The position numbers and the translations under genes were made by a program. Source: Pseudoscleropodium purum (lineage: Eukaryota > Streptophyta > Bryopsida > Hypnales > Brachytheciaceae). Taken from it: DNA of 64,000 nucleotides. The notes below the pieces were generated by a model that worked only from the letters and a program-made list of their open reading frames with translations, did not search any database and was not told where the DNA came from. The DNA lies in the NCBI GenBank assembly GCA_963969395.1, contig OZ017801.1:21271611-21335610 (forward strand). Direction: 5' to 3'. Below are positions 34,566 through 47,021 of the stretch, one piece after another. Numbering within the stretch: the stretch's first letter is position 1; each line of letters opens with the position of its first letter.

Positions 34566-36807
34566 TTGAGCTACCAACGAAATGCTAGTTTGATTTGATT
34601 TTTGAAACTCCATAATAGTCTAGTACGAGTAAGATAGATACTTACTGATTTCTAATTGGTATAATTTTCAATGTATTTCATAGGCTAGTATTGGCATGAT
34701 ATATGGTGGGTATTCCCAAACCACCACTTTTTGCTATTGTGTCTAGCTAAATTATTAGATTAATTATTAAATTGGTTAAATATTCATATTTTCTTGTTGG
34801 CAAGTGAAAGAAGATTCTAATGTACTAAAGAATGCAACTTTTAGATATCATATGCAAAAGTTATGAAGTTATCTCAAAGTTTTTGTTGGTAGATGTTCTA
34901 CAATTGTTTCTTCAACATACATACATATTGATTTGGAAGATGTACATGGTGATGATGACAATTTTAGGTAGGGTGCAATTGTGGGTGTATCCACTTTAGA
35001 GCTACTTTACACCTAGAGTCTATGCCAATTTGTTGTGTCAAAGGCCCAAAATCCTCACTTGTGATTGGACAAAATGCTAAAATCAGTCCCAACCCCTTTA
35101 CACCTATAAGTTGGGCTAATTTTGTGGAATGAGTTTTTTCTTCAAAAAAGACAAGATCTATTATGGCCCAAGCTCACCAAATTGGGTGCACTAGAAATAG
35201 GAGGCCAATGTTAGATTTCAATTAAAAAATCTTTTTATATAAAATATTATTTTCTTCAACAAATCAAATCCTTTGGATTTTGTGCAATCAACCTTATGAG
35301 AAATTGGCCCAGCCATTAGGTGTAAAGTCACATTGAAAAGAAAGAGGGATTAAAATTTTCTTGGTTTTATTGAATTGGCCCGGCTTCTTGGCCTCTAGAC
35401 CTTTACATATGGGAAAATTGGCCCCCATTATAATCTTATTCTAATGAGTTCGTTGAGAATGGCCTCCAACCCAAAAGGGACTGAAATTTTGTGCAATCAG
35501 CCTCGAAAGGAATTGCCCCGGACTCTAGGTGTAGAGCAGCCCTTAACTATGGTTTTGCTCTCGAGGCCTTGGATTTCAATTTAGTCCCTCAGGCAGTATG
35601 GGTATTGATCGAGCTGACTGAAAATACCTTACTGTAAGAGTTTGGTCTGGACCATTGATACTCGTATATTAGTGGTGAATTTAAGAGAGCGGCTTACCAA
35701 TATTGGGACACTATGCCTTGTAACTTACAAGCTGACTACAAGCAAGCCCTTGTCTCATGATACTTTTGGTTACAAGAACTGTGGGCACAGGCTGATTCCT
35801 TTCTGGTTAGTTTCTTCCAGTGTTAATTGTTTGAGAGATGCCAAGACCTCTTCCTCAAAGTCGACCAAGGCCAGCACACCTATCCCTACAGCGTTGTAAA
35901 TTACAGTAGGCTTGAATCACAAAATTCCTACACAATCCAAAATCTCAACCTTATCTCTCAGACACCCATGTCGTGCGCACGCAACTCAGACTGTCACGAG
36001 TTTCAACATTTAGCTCCTTAGATACGTCGAAAATGAGAAACGTCATGACGTGGAAGCAGATGCGTAAACTACGATGTTTGTTTTGCACATGTTGAAAGGA
36101 AAGTGAGAATATAAATAATCAAATTGTACACCGGATTCAATTCGTGATTGTCCTCATCTTGTCCGTTTTCAGCCTCCTCATGGGATTCTTCTTGCAGCTC
36201 ACGAGCTGTTGGCGAGCATGCCGCTCCAGAAACGCCACTTCGGTTTCTTCGTGCTCGTCATGAGACACATCAGAGCTCGGCTCCTGCCAGAAGAATGCCA
36301 ATTTATGAAGAATCATATTTGAGAAGTAATGAATTTTGATACCTTCTCTAGCTAGTCAGGAAGTATTGAGAGCAGGGAGCTCCCAAACAGCTACACTCTG
36401 AGGGCAAAGGAAGGCTACACTCTTGAGTTTAGAAGTGCAGACACCGAAAACCTTATGTTTAATCAATCTTCAAGAACAGAGCAATCCTCAAGACAGGGTA
36501 ACCCTTATGATAGACTAACGTGCCAAGTATGGCGAAGCGTGAAACACATTAGGTTGTCAAAAACAAAAGAACACCGTGTTGCGACCACAACTGGGCTTCC
36601 TATCCCTATTCCTATTCCACAAGGGTTAATTGAGGTGTTGGCAATGATTCTAAGTGCATCTTGTTCTAGGTTCAACTCGCTGACTCCACTCTTGACACCG
36701 TGCTGAATATCCCTGAACTACACTAAGTGTATCACCGAAGTACTAAATCAATATTATGAAATCTTCCGGTACTCGTGATGAAATTGGATATAGCAGTGAT
36801 TGACATC

Positions 36808-37104
36808 CGATCTCATGGACTACGGGAGACTACAGGAGCAACCTAGAGTATGCTATGATGTTGCTGCATCGAAGTAATATATTTGAGCACTTGACCAGAG
36901 ACGTACCAAAGTAATAGAAGCAAATGGCAAAGAACTTGCAAAAAGAGATGTAGACATTACAACCTAATGAAGACAAATGGTCACACAATTGTGCAATAAC
37001 ACGCACTTCGAAATAAAGAATGCATTAAAAAGATGTCAGAAAAATGTCTTGGCTTACGTAATTGGAAGTATCCATGCATAAAACAAATGAACCTATAATG
37101 TAAA
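36808..37104. repeat. Local direct duplication, copy A
   Basis: Shares with 38075-38360, in order: CGATCTCATG, TATGCTA(T/A)G, AATATTTGAG, ACTTCACCAGAGA-like, CACAATTGTGCA, GAATGCATTAAAA(A)GATGTCA and TAATTGGAAG. Identity is about 70-75% with indels. Confidence 0.65.
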
Positions 37105-38074
37105 TAATACACATAACACTCATTTTGAAACATTAAACAATAACCTTATTTTGACGTATTATTGTATGATGTAGCCGGATGTAGATGTTCCGCTAGAAAA
37201 ACAATTCCATGTGATGCAGTTCACCATTCAATTAATGAAATCCAATATCGACAGCTGGAAACCGGTGCACTCTAAGATGGGCTCACTTGCCTTAGCGGCT
37301 TGCGCCCTGCTTCCGTAGGTGGTCCCGTTCCCTCACGATTTTTCGTAGAGTTGTCTGGCTCTTTACTTTGATTTGTTAGTCTGAAAATCACTAACAAAAA
37401 CATTCCCTTGGTTGCTGTGTACTGTTTCCATATATCAATGGAAATTGTCCATGTGTTTCAAGAAAAAAAAATTCCAATATCGACGAACTACTCCATCTCT
37501 CTTTCTTACACAACCAGCAACCTAGGTCGCACAATTAAGCGATAGAATCAAACTGACCGCAATCAGCAAGTGCTGACATCGCAAGAAGCATTTTCTATTA
37601 ATAACGATTAATGAACGAATTCGCACGTGGCTGGAATCAGAGTCGACACCGTGCCGAATTGCCGAGTACAAACAGTAGAATAACCCCAGAAGGATGATAA
37701 GATAGAGCCAGAAAGTGGTCGATCAGCGTGTTTTGTTGAATACCGGTCAAGGGATGCTTGATTGCTGTTGACGTCCTCGTGACGGAGAAACTGTGAGTTT
37801 GTCTCTCCGTCCACAGGATGCACTTGCCCCAATTTTTTTTTTTTAAACTTAGAAAGATAAAATACAAGAAAGATGAACATTCAAGGAGCTGCTGGGAAGG
37901 CGAACCGTGGGGACCACTATGTATTTTGCTTTCTGATGCACGCAGTTTGAGTCCGCCAGTCGGAGCTGAAGTTTTGGAACATTCGCCCAGACTGAAAAGC
38001 CAACTTCACAATCTCAAATTAGACACGCTGTTACTCCACTACATAAGGAATACAAATCAGCGGCGCTCGACAGT

Positions 38075-38360
38075 CGATCTCATGAACCCAGAAGGCTAGG
38101 ATAGCACGGCTGAATTATGCTAAGGTGCTGCTGAATTGCACGAGGAGAATATTTGAGAAAGAATACTACGATCACTTCACCAGAGAGATACAACAGGAAC
38201 ACAGGCAAGTGGCAGAAAACTTAGACAGTAAAACCAACATCACAATTGTGCAGTGACACTCATTCGGTATGAAGAATGCATTAAAAGATGTCAAGAAAAT
38301 GTCATTTGGTTTACATAATTGGAAGGTATCAATGTATGAAAAAAATGCTTCTAAAATGTA
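38075..38360. repeat. Local direct duplication, copy B
   Basis: Partner of 36808-37104 at about 1.27 kb spacing. It lies downstream of the 3' end of the minus-strand gene at 38868-39695, so both copies could derive from a duplicated 3' flank. Confidence 0.65.
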
Positions 38361-38867
38361 ATGTGGCACAATGCCAAGCTCCTTTACTCACAAACATTGT
38401 GAATCTCCCATTTAGAAGGGTGCTATACAAGATAACAATCTGTACAAAGACCTTGCACCATCACATGATACATCAACAAAATCTTCAAATGTCTTCTACA
38501 CCTTTGATTCCTCTATGTTTGAGGCTGAAGCTCCAAATGGTATCCGAAAAAAGGACGTTGGAAGCAACGCCATCCTGCTAAAGATAATACCAGCGCTCAG
38601 CGACACTTCCAATTCCAAGATGCGAAGCAACTGAACCAGGGCCGATTATGAACCAAGCACATAAAAGCAATACGCTCGCCACATGACAATGGACACAACA
38701 GTGCTTACATGAAGGTCAGTGCAAGGTCCACCACGAGTTCCCACGCTTTCCATCAGTTGCCGCGGGCTCACTCACCCGCGTACCGGGTCTTCACAGATAA
38801 GCTCCGTTGCGATGGCAACCTCGGACGGTCAACAACACAAACGAGTATAAAACATCAATGTACATGA

Positions 38868-39695
38868 TCAATCTGAACTGCCATAGTCAGAACAAGCATC
38901 GTCATGCTCATCAACGACACTAATGCAAGAACCACCTCTCTGCAACCTTTGCCTGAGTTCGTTTACTTCCTGCTGCGCCAAGAACAGTCGCTCCTTTAAT
39001 GTCAAATTCTCGTCCTCCAAATATGCTATGTGGCTTTCCTGCTCTGCAAGACGGACTTCCATGAGCTGCGTCCTATGGCTGAGACCCCCGTTCCCCGAAG
39101 GCAAAGTCATCTCAAAACGGTTAACATCATGATCTAGTTGTTCCTCCACCTGCTGGACCGACTGCGGAGGAGCCTGGCTACCAGCATGCGAGGGTTCATC
39201 AGGACATGATTTAAGGTGAATAAGACCTTCCATAGAGCCATAGCCATAATCTCTGACATCGCCCTCAGGAACTTCCCTAAACTGAGGTACGGGGGATGCA
39301 AAAACAGTGGTAGACACAAACGCAGGAGTAGCCGGTGTAGCAGGGGAGGTGGATGAGGCCAAGCCTCCTGACTGACGAACTCTCATCAGGTACGAGCTGT
39401 CGTTAAATGGCGCCCGGGGAGGCACCCGAGGAACGCTCTTCCTCCGCTTCGGAAAGTGCCTTCGCGTTCTGATTCGGTTCTGACGCTGCAACTCCATCAG
39501 CCTCGGAGGATCATACATGCCGGCCGCCATCGCAGACGCTACACCCGCACGCTGCTGTTGGGACGTCTTGTTCTTTTTCCGAGGACGCCGGTTCTGGTCG
39601 CTGCCACCTCTCCACTGGCGTTTCTGAGGAGCGAAACTGCTTCTGGAAACTCCATACCCAGCCTGCTGACCAGCAAGAAACATGGCAGAGTCCAT
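38868..39695 (-). CDS. Plant-conserved basic/coiled-coil protein, HEXIM-like layout
   Basis: A single-exon 275-residue protein. ATG at 39695 has G at -3 and G at +4. Order: MDSAMFLAG N-terminus; basic tracts at ~24-48 (QKRQWRGG, RRPRKKNK) and ~74-90 (RTRRHFPKRRK); motif APFNDSSYLM at 95-104; GYGSMEGLIHL at 151-161; LDHDVNRFEM at 187-196; heptad-rich coiled coil at ~208-252 (LEDENLTLKERLFLAQQEVN); acidic tail. From memory of the family, plant relatives carry PYNTTSFIM and similar GYGSMKGLI and LDHDLSRFEM blocks. Animal HEXIM proteins, inhibitors of P-TEFb in the 7SK snRNP, have a basic RNA-binding region, then PYNTTQFLM, then acidic and coiled-coil parts in the same order. A related role is my inference. 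Nuclear localisation is likely from the basic tracts. Confidence 0.75.
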   Translation of the reverse strand: MDSAMFLAGQQAGYGVSRSSFAPQKRQWRGGSDQNRRPRKKNKTSQQQRAGVASAMAAGMYDPPRLMELQRQNRIRTRRHFPKRRKSVPRVPPRAPFNDSSYLMRVRQSGGLASSTSPATPATPAFVSTTVFASPVPQFREVPEGDVRDYGYGSMEGLIHLKSCPDEPSHAGSQAPPQSVQQVEEQLDHDVNRFEMTLPSGNGGLSHRTQLMEVRLAEQESHIAYLEDENLTLKERLFLAQQEVNELRQRLQRGGSCISVVDEHDDACSDYGSSD

Positions 39696-40330
39696 TGCAA
39701 CAAAAAAGCACTCCCGCAAAAGACGGCTCTAACACACTATCTACTTTTCACAACACGATATCAAACCAGCAGGTCGGAAAACTTCCACAAGTTCGTCTTC
39801 ACTTCGCCGTTGCTAATGACTTCGGCTTCCACAACGTCCTTGCTTTGCTTAAAGAGGTTTCTCAGGCACCGTTACCAGGGGCAAAGTCCGTGCGGATCTG
39901 TACGCCTCTGCCAAACAAAACAGTTCCCCAGTAAACCTGATACCAAAAGCAAAGGATCGCTGGCACGAAACAACGTAGCCCCAAAGCGACACAGTCAAAT
40001 GATAAGGGTTCCAAAGAAGCTTGTCTCAAAACTAGGAAACGGCGGAAGATGTGCTTGTCTTCTTCGTGCGAATTAAAAACTCCAAATCGTCCACTGCATC
40101 AAGCGCCTCAGTAGTCCTCTTTCTCTTTCTCTTCCTCTCTCTCTCTCCTCCACTGCAAAGCAAACTTGGATAGCTTCGACAAAACGAGCAAGCCCGAGTT
40201 TCTTCTATTCTGATGTGCGAGAGACCAACGCGGGATGTGGAAAACAAGGCGGACCTGGTGAGGAAGATGAGGCGGTGGGTGTCTGTTTGGTGGTCCGTAA
40301 CCGTGAGACCTGTCACCGTGGACACCTAAG
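39696..40330 (-). promoter_or_regulatory. Upstream/leader region of the HEXIM-like gene
   Basis: GC-moderate DNA directly upstream of the minus-strand ATG, with no supported ORF. A GA-rich (minus-strand) tract at about 40111-40149 (CT-rich on plus) is typical of plant leaders or core promoters. GC falls sharply beyond 40.4 kb, marking the edge of the gene island. Confidence 0.4.
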
Positions 40331-41946
40331 TTTGCAGTCGCGGTGATCCAGTGATCAAAAGACCAATCATCGTGGTTTCAGGGCCCGTATTCACCAACTT
40401 GGTCCAGGTTGGATGTAAAACGTGTAAACTAACTGAAACTTTTTTGAATTAGATGAAGACTGGAGACAGTTTTCCTTTTGAATTATTCCCGCGCTGAAGG
40501 CTCAGATAAGTTAACCCTGTAACGCTGCCGCGAACACTAAGTGTCCGATGGATGACAAAGAATTCTCCTACATAGGACAAAAGAGTAACTTTTGACATCT
40601 TTGTTGTGAAAAGGGAACATTTTTTACAATAGTTTGACTTCTAATGAATATTTTTTCATTTTTTTTAAGCAATCGATTCCTACGGTATTAAAAAATGATG
40701 ATTTCTTTACAGACCAACTTGTCTTTACAAGGTTAACACAATCCTAAAACGTCGAGTATGTTGTAACCCTTGAAGGATATTATTGAACCAATTGGTGTAT
40801 TCTTTGTGAGGGACAAAATTCGCCCACAAAATAGTCCTAGTAGTTGGATTTATGCTTGGAAAACCGCAAGAATTTTTTATTTTTTACATAAATTTTTTTT
40901 GCAAATTTTGAATTCATATTTGTATAATCAGATATCCAAAATTAGCTAGAAGAGGTCTACCATATATCCTAGACACAACTCAAAATAGTATTGTTTTTTT
41001 ATTTTTATCCCATAGAACCCTAAAATTACCTAGTTGGGCCTATTTTGTGGGGAGAATTTAGTGTCTTGCATTCTTTGTTTTCATAATGATCAATTAAAGT
41101 CATCCATTAGATCATTAGGAAAAATTTCAGCCCTTGAAAGGGTTGCAAGTTTTGACCCCCCCAGTGCAATTAGAGAGGAATTTCATTGTTTTTTTATTTT
41201 TTTAATGAATGGTGCTAATGTAGTACTACTTGTGCCATGTCAGCACCACATCAGATTTTATTATTTTTTATTATTTAAATATTATTTTTTAATTTTCTGT
41301 AATTACATTGTAGGGCACTAAATAAGGAATCCTTAATGGCACTCTGTAGGGTTCAAAATTTTTGTAATGGTTTTTTGGCTTCAACATTGTTTAAGGGTTA
41401 AGAAAATCAAGAGCATTCAATGGAGGTCAAAGTATTGTGGAAGCCCTCCCTTTCCATACAAAACTAATATATCCTCTAAAGTTGCGACAATCAAAATAGA
41501 ACAAAAGCAAAAAGTAATTTTTTAATTTTTTAATTCATGATAAAAACTTTGAAATTCAATAATTTTCACACCATATGTCCAAACACCATAGAACAAAGCC
41601 CATGTATCCCTCCTCAAAGACAGTATTCTAATGGTACCAAGAGCAATAGTGATAGTATGTGAGCGTAAAAATGCAAATATGTGAGCTTTGTGTATATATA
41701 AGTAAATACACTACAAACACTGAAGGTGCTTATAATATAAGCACCTTTAAAATAAGTACATGTGTTACAATTACACTATAATTATAGAAGAACCCTATAA
41801 TATAGATACCTATATCATAGGTGTATAGTCTTCTAGGCTCATGTGTTCATGCTTTTAGGCTCACATAATAGCAACCCTCATACCAAGAACACACCTAAAG
41901 AACATATGGTTCTAAAAATCTCACTTTAGCAAACTAACTAACTTAA
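40331..41946. other. AT-rich intergenic region
   Basis: No gene is supported. The right part contains the hairpin-bearing repeat at 41640-41885. Confidence 0.5.
41640..41885. repeat. Hairpin-bearing dispersed repeat (relative of 20040-20335)
   Basis: A perfect 11-bp stem with a 3-base loop lies at 41723-41747 (AAGGTGCTTAT, AAT, complement). The order of GTGAG...AAAAATG, TATAAGTA, GAAGGTGCTT, TATAGAAG and TAGGCTCA pieces parallels the copy at 20 kb. Confidence 0.55.
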
Positions 41947-42908
41947 CCCCTCACCACCCAAGGGGACCAAAAGTGTCATCACAGAGTTTCAAGTCAAATT
42001 CAAAGTGTTGTAACTTTTGCATCCAATGTCCAAATTCAATAAAACTTGTTGGGAAATTTGCGCTCTCTCTTCTAATTTGTGTGGTGAGATTTATAGATTG
42101 ATCCAAGATGGCTTGATTAATCTGAAGCCAATTGAAGTTCACAAGTTCAATTTGAATCCACCAAACTACATTTGATGTGGCTGAAACTTCGAGGAGTTGT
42201 ATCTCCTTCATCCAATGTTTGTTTTCAATAAATAAATAAAATTTGGGTTATGTTTACCTTTCATTCTAGTTATTGTGGTAAAATTTTCATGTCGATCTAA
42301 GTTTCTTTGAATGCTTGGGAGCAATTCAAAATTCAAAATCCTAATATTTTTGGATTACAGTGAACTTCAACGGCTTGTTTTTTCTCCATATAATGTCCAT
42401 TTCCAATAAATAAAAAATTTGGAAAAGTTGCATAGACTAGTCTAGTTTCTACAACTAAAATTTCATATCAATCCAAGAAGTTATGAGTGAGTAAGAAGCA
42501 TTTTAGTAGAAGGAGGTTCAGCCTTAGATGTGTTTTCTACAACTTTTCTTGCCTATTTTTTGACATTTGCAAGCCATTTTGCAAACACATTGAGTCAATT
42601 TATTGATATTTGTTTTCCTCAATGCGTTTTTATGTTGGTTTTGAATCACTTTATAGTTTCAAGTTTTTTCATTTGAGTGAGTTTAGAAATCGAATTTCAC
42701 TTCTTTTCAACATCCTATTTCAACACTGAAACATAATAATCTTGCAATCTACGTGGTCAAATGACTCCAAATTTGATACAAATCATTTACAACATGTAAA
42801 CTACCAGATTGTACGGTTGAGATCTCTATAACTTAGTGACATTTAGATCTATATCACTTCAAAAGCACTAATGTTTTGGACCTCAAAATGGCCTTGGGCG
42901 GTGAGGGG
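41947..42908. mobile_element. TTAA-flanked 962-bp inverted-repeat element (piggyBac-like ends)
   Basis: The left end CCCCTCACCACCCAAGG and the right end CCTTGGGCGGTGAGGGG are inverted copies with one mismatch in 17 bp, and both are directly bordered by TTAA (41943-41946 and 42909-42912). TTAA duplication with ends starting CCC is the signature of piggyBac elements. Because TTAA is itself a palindrome it cannot be told apart from a longer inverted repeat. There is no transposase. Three diverged ~180-bp tandem units fill the left half. No other duplication pattern of 8-10 bp was found at the ends. Confidence 0.55.
42006..42490. repeat. Three diverged tandem units of about 180 bp
   Basis: Units starting near 42006, 42192 and 42371 share TTGTAACTTTTGCATCCAATG-like starts, TTCAATAAA(TAAA), TTTGG(G)...AGTTGC/TTTACC and ...TTTCATGTCGATC(T/C)AAG ends. 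They lie inside the TTAA-flanked element. Confidence 0.55.
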
Positions 42909-42912
42909 TTAA

Positions 42913-45900
42913 GGGATGGATTTTGATGATGAATATTTGCACTTTTGTCTTACATAGACAGAGAAGCCAATTCTTTTTTGTCCATTGGGCACATAGTGTT
43001 TATAGCAACGTCACATGGTTTAAAATCTCTTGTAGAATTTTTACATATTTTAAATGAAATTTGGATGAACTTTGAAATTTTCTAATGTCTAGTTTTTGTT
43101 ATAATTAATTTGTACAATAGTACTTTGAAAGAGAGATTTTCATAATTCCTATACATGACATTTTGATATGGGAAATGAGCACTTGCAAAGAGTTCTTTGG
43201 GGGGAAAAATGCAAGAATTTACTATTTGCAAAGGATGATACAATTTGGAAATGCACATTCATATTTGAAATTAAGGACTTTGAAATAGTGAGAAGAGGTC
43301 ACACATTAGAAAATTAATTCCTATTAAATAGGGGGAAGGATTTTACATATATCTTTATGATGTTGATGGGGAGAAGGTGGAAAATTTCATTATTCCCATA
43401 GAAAATTTAGATGGTAGATTTAGTCAGTCCTTTGGTCTACTTGGGAATGTTAACTTTGAAAAGACTTGGAAGACAAAAAACATCTAATCAATGATTTTCA
43501 ATTGTTTGGGGACTAAAAGATTGCACATATTCAAAAGATTAATAGATATTTGCATGGTTGATGATAATGATAATATGCAATGGCCTTATTTCTATCTTGG
43601 ATTTATACAACGATAAAAAAATTATTATTATTATTCAAAATTTGAAGAAGAAACAAGTTGTTCATTAAACAATCATGATGTATAATATAGTATGACTAGA
43701 AAATTAATGTCCTTCAACCTCTAAATATAATCAATGTATCTTTTAAAAACTTTCTAAATTACCTTTAGAATTGAGTGGTCACTATCAATAATTTTATGTA
43801 CTTTTGGTAAATTAAGACATTCATATGTTTTCATTTTCTAAATGGTCTAAATTGACCACTCACTTTGGAATTCAATCCAATCATTTGGAGGGCATCAAGA
43901 AGAATTTATCATGATGAATCTATATATTAAGTTTGATATTTGATTTGTTTTTGATGGCACTTTGAAACCCCTAAATCCTTAATTCAATGGGATTTAATAT
44001 TTCATGTACTTAGTTCTATGAAAAAGATTCTAGGGAGAGTTGTATACAAAAACAAATTTCATATTGTTTATAATTTATAAGGCAAGAGATATTGAATTTC
44101 AAAGAATTTTTGGCGCCAAAAATTCACAAGCTCAAATTATAAGAGTTATAATTTATTTATTTTTATAAAATATTAAATAGAATTATTGTGAATTACACAA
44201 TTTTCAAAGAAGCAAAGTAATAACAAAATCTATTAAAAATATAGAAATTAAAAAATGATAGATGATATTTTTGGTTTTAGATTTATGTGATTTATGGACT
44301 ATAAATAATTTTAAATGTTAACTATGAAAAGATTCCAGTATTAATAAAGTCAACTAAAACACAAAATTCAATGCAACTTCAAAATTTCATCATAAAGACT
44401 ATAGAAATATTAGAGATTTTCACCAATCGTAGCAAAATTAGTAAATTATCTAGAATATGGTATGATAGGAAAAAAAAAAGTAGAAATAGATGAGTGTACT
44501 TTTTGACTCTATAAAAAAAGTCGTAGAGAATTAATGTATATTTTTGTGCTTTATGATTTTTATACTTACCAAACAAGAAATATACTAAACTTCAAAATTG
44601 TTTGAAAGTGAATTATTATTATTTTTTATTTTAAAAAAAGCCTAAAGATGAAACTATACATGTCAGGTTATTATAATTGTGGCAACAATATAGGACATAG
44701 TGGTACTACTCTTCGGTATGAAGTTTAGTGCTTTATTTTTTAATGGCAATTGGGATCTGGACAACAGGACAACTCCAAAGCCCATAGTATGTATTTGATA
44801 GTGCTAGAAAGCCTTCGGAAAGGAGATGTGCATACAACAAGTACTACTTTATTTTGACCTAGAACGTATTGGATTTAATTCCTAAAGGTCCATACAACAT
44901 TTTTTGGCAATATAGCAATTTAGGCAACTCACTATGAATATAATTTTTATTTTTCTCTTTGAAACTTTCACACAACATGTGCCTAAGGAGTAGCTTTGAA
45001 GTGCAACAATTCTCATAACTTTTGATCGTATGATTAGAACGTGATTGCATGATTTGTAATTCATTGCTTGGTAGTAATTTGGGCCGTTCCAAAAAAATTC
45101 TTTAAGAATCACTTTTTTAAGATATAAAAATTCAAAATTGATTTTCAAGATTTATATGTACATGAAAAGTTTTTAATCATTCCATTTTGTTAAATGAAAT
45201 GAAAGTTATGAGGAATTTTAGTTTGTGGATAGTTATAGAATCTCTACTCAAAGATAAACTTTGAAGTCCTTTATTTAACTCAATTTTCAATATTTTGGAA
45301 AAAAATTAAAGCATTGGATGTAGATTGTTTATTTCAGCGTTACAACCATTGGAATTGGCATTTTTCAATTCCATAACTAAATTCCTAACAATCTATATAG
45401 CATTATACTTCTTTCTACTTACTATTTTTTTCAAGTGTAAATATAAAATATTTTTGTTTGAAATTTTATAGGTATTACCAATTTATTTCTTCATCATATT
45501 ATGGAAAGTATCAAATTGTAGGATCTACACATTTTTGCGTAAGAAGTTTGAAAGATAAAATCTAACCATTTAAAAAGAATTGGAAATATTTCTTTTTGAA
45601 ATTTAAGTGACTTCATCTTGCAATTGGTAAGATTTCTTATACTAAAATTTTATGAGGGTGTACTATAATAAATTAACTAAAGGATCCTACAATTGTATTT
45701 GTTAATGAATTAAATATAGATGAAGATTTTAGCCTTGCTTTGGGTTTTGAATACTTTGAAGCAATTTTGGGCCCTAAAGCACCAAATCCTTTTGGGGATA
45801 AGATAATTTGATTAAATTTAGAAAATAAGGTAGAAGAAATAAGATGTTTGATCCCATTGTCTATTTTACAATCTATAAGTAATCCACTAGTGAAATGTCA

Positions 45901-47021
45901 ATGCATGGCAATATGAATGGATGTTAATTTAATTTTTGAAAAAGAGAAAAAAAAAAGTTTCATTCTAAAACTTCCCAACACTATCATGTATTTTTACTCT
46001 ATAAATGTGGTATATTTATACAATTAATTGATGAAATATTGATACATTGAATTATAATTAAAAACATATTTGCCCTTCGCTACAATATAAGAAGATTTTG
46101 TATTGCCTAAAAATAACTTTAACAACTATAAAAAAAATTGCACAATCTACAATAAAAGAGATTAATTTTTGGTAGAATTGTATCAATGACATTGGATAAA
46201 CTCATTTATATTTATCTTCACCAAGGTGTTTGTTTGTGTATTTTTCATAGTGAAACAATTTTCCACAAATTCATTCATAAGTGCTTTTTACTTTTATTAT
46301 ATTTTTACAAACAATATTATGTAATTTTTAATTCATTACTACTTTCATGAATTTTTTCTCTACTATAGATTCATTTTTAACTATTTCTAAAATAGAATAT
46401 AAATATATGATTGCACAAATATGAGTTGTAAACAAAATCTTTTAGTTTAATTTAAGTTTTAAGAAATTGATTAAACTTATATACAATATTTCTTATTTTG
46501 TGAAAAAATTGAATTAAATCCAAAGTTAATGGAGCATTTCAAATTATCAAAGTTATATAAATAGTCATAAATTAATATGAATGATAAAATATTAGGCATA
46601 ATACTATTCTTAGAACAAGGTTAAAAATGTCAAATGTAGAAATATAGATATAATTAAATCAATAAAATAAGAATATAAAGAAGAAGATTATTAGACCATG
46701 CAAAGACTACTATGAGGATGTTGCACTATTAATGATGAATGAAATATATAGTTTTATATTTAATAATAGAAAAAATCCTAGTTATTTATAGTATATAGAT
46801 TATTCTTGCATATTGAAGTATATTTATACATAATAATATTCTTGTAAAGTTTCTTATGATATAAATAAGCTCTCCTATATTAATTATTTATTTGTATCCA
46901 TATTCATTCATCTATTCTATTCTCTTAAATATTAACCTTTGATAGTTTTAGAGAATTTTTTTTCATTAATCAAAATCATTTTTTAGCATCATTTTCCTTG
47001 TCGTGTGATTTAAGGAAAACA
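42913..47021. other. AT-rich intergenic region
   Basis: Very AT-rich, with stops in all frames; I see no gene, RNA gene or bounded repeat. Confidence 0.55.

Larger units (their letters stand above)
33485..36100. other. AT-rich intergenic region
   Basis: No gene is supported. It holds a foldback structure at 34256-34380 and a dispersed repeat copy at 34441-34565. From about 35.6 kb GC rises, but open frames are short and unrecognised. Confidence 0.5.
36101..38867. other. Moderate-GC intergenic region with a local duplication
   Basis: No complete gene is supported. On the minus strand 36140-36300 reads as a short acidic Glu/Asp-rich stretch in one frame, but it lacks start, length and recognisable domain, so it may be a gene relic. 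Two related blocks at 36808-37104 and 38075-38360 form a direct duplication. The right side (38.4-38.87 kb) is probably the 3' UTR and flank of the minus-strand gene starting at 39695. Confidence 0.45.

Noticed and set aside
35642..36706. Several short frames in a GC-moderate block
   Set aside because: None is longer than about 85 codons, frames do not join across splice sites into anything known, and no domain is visible.
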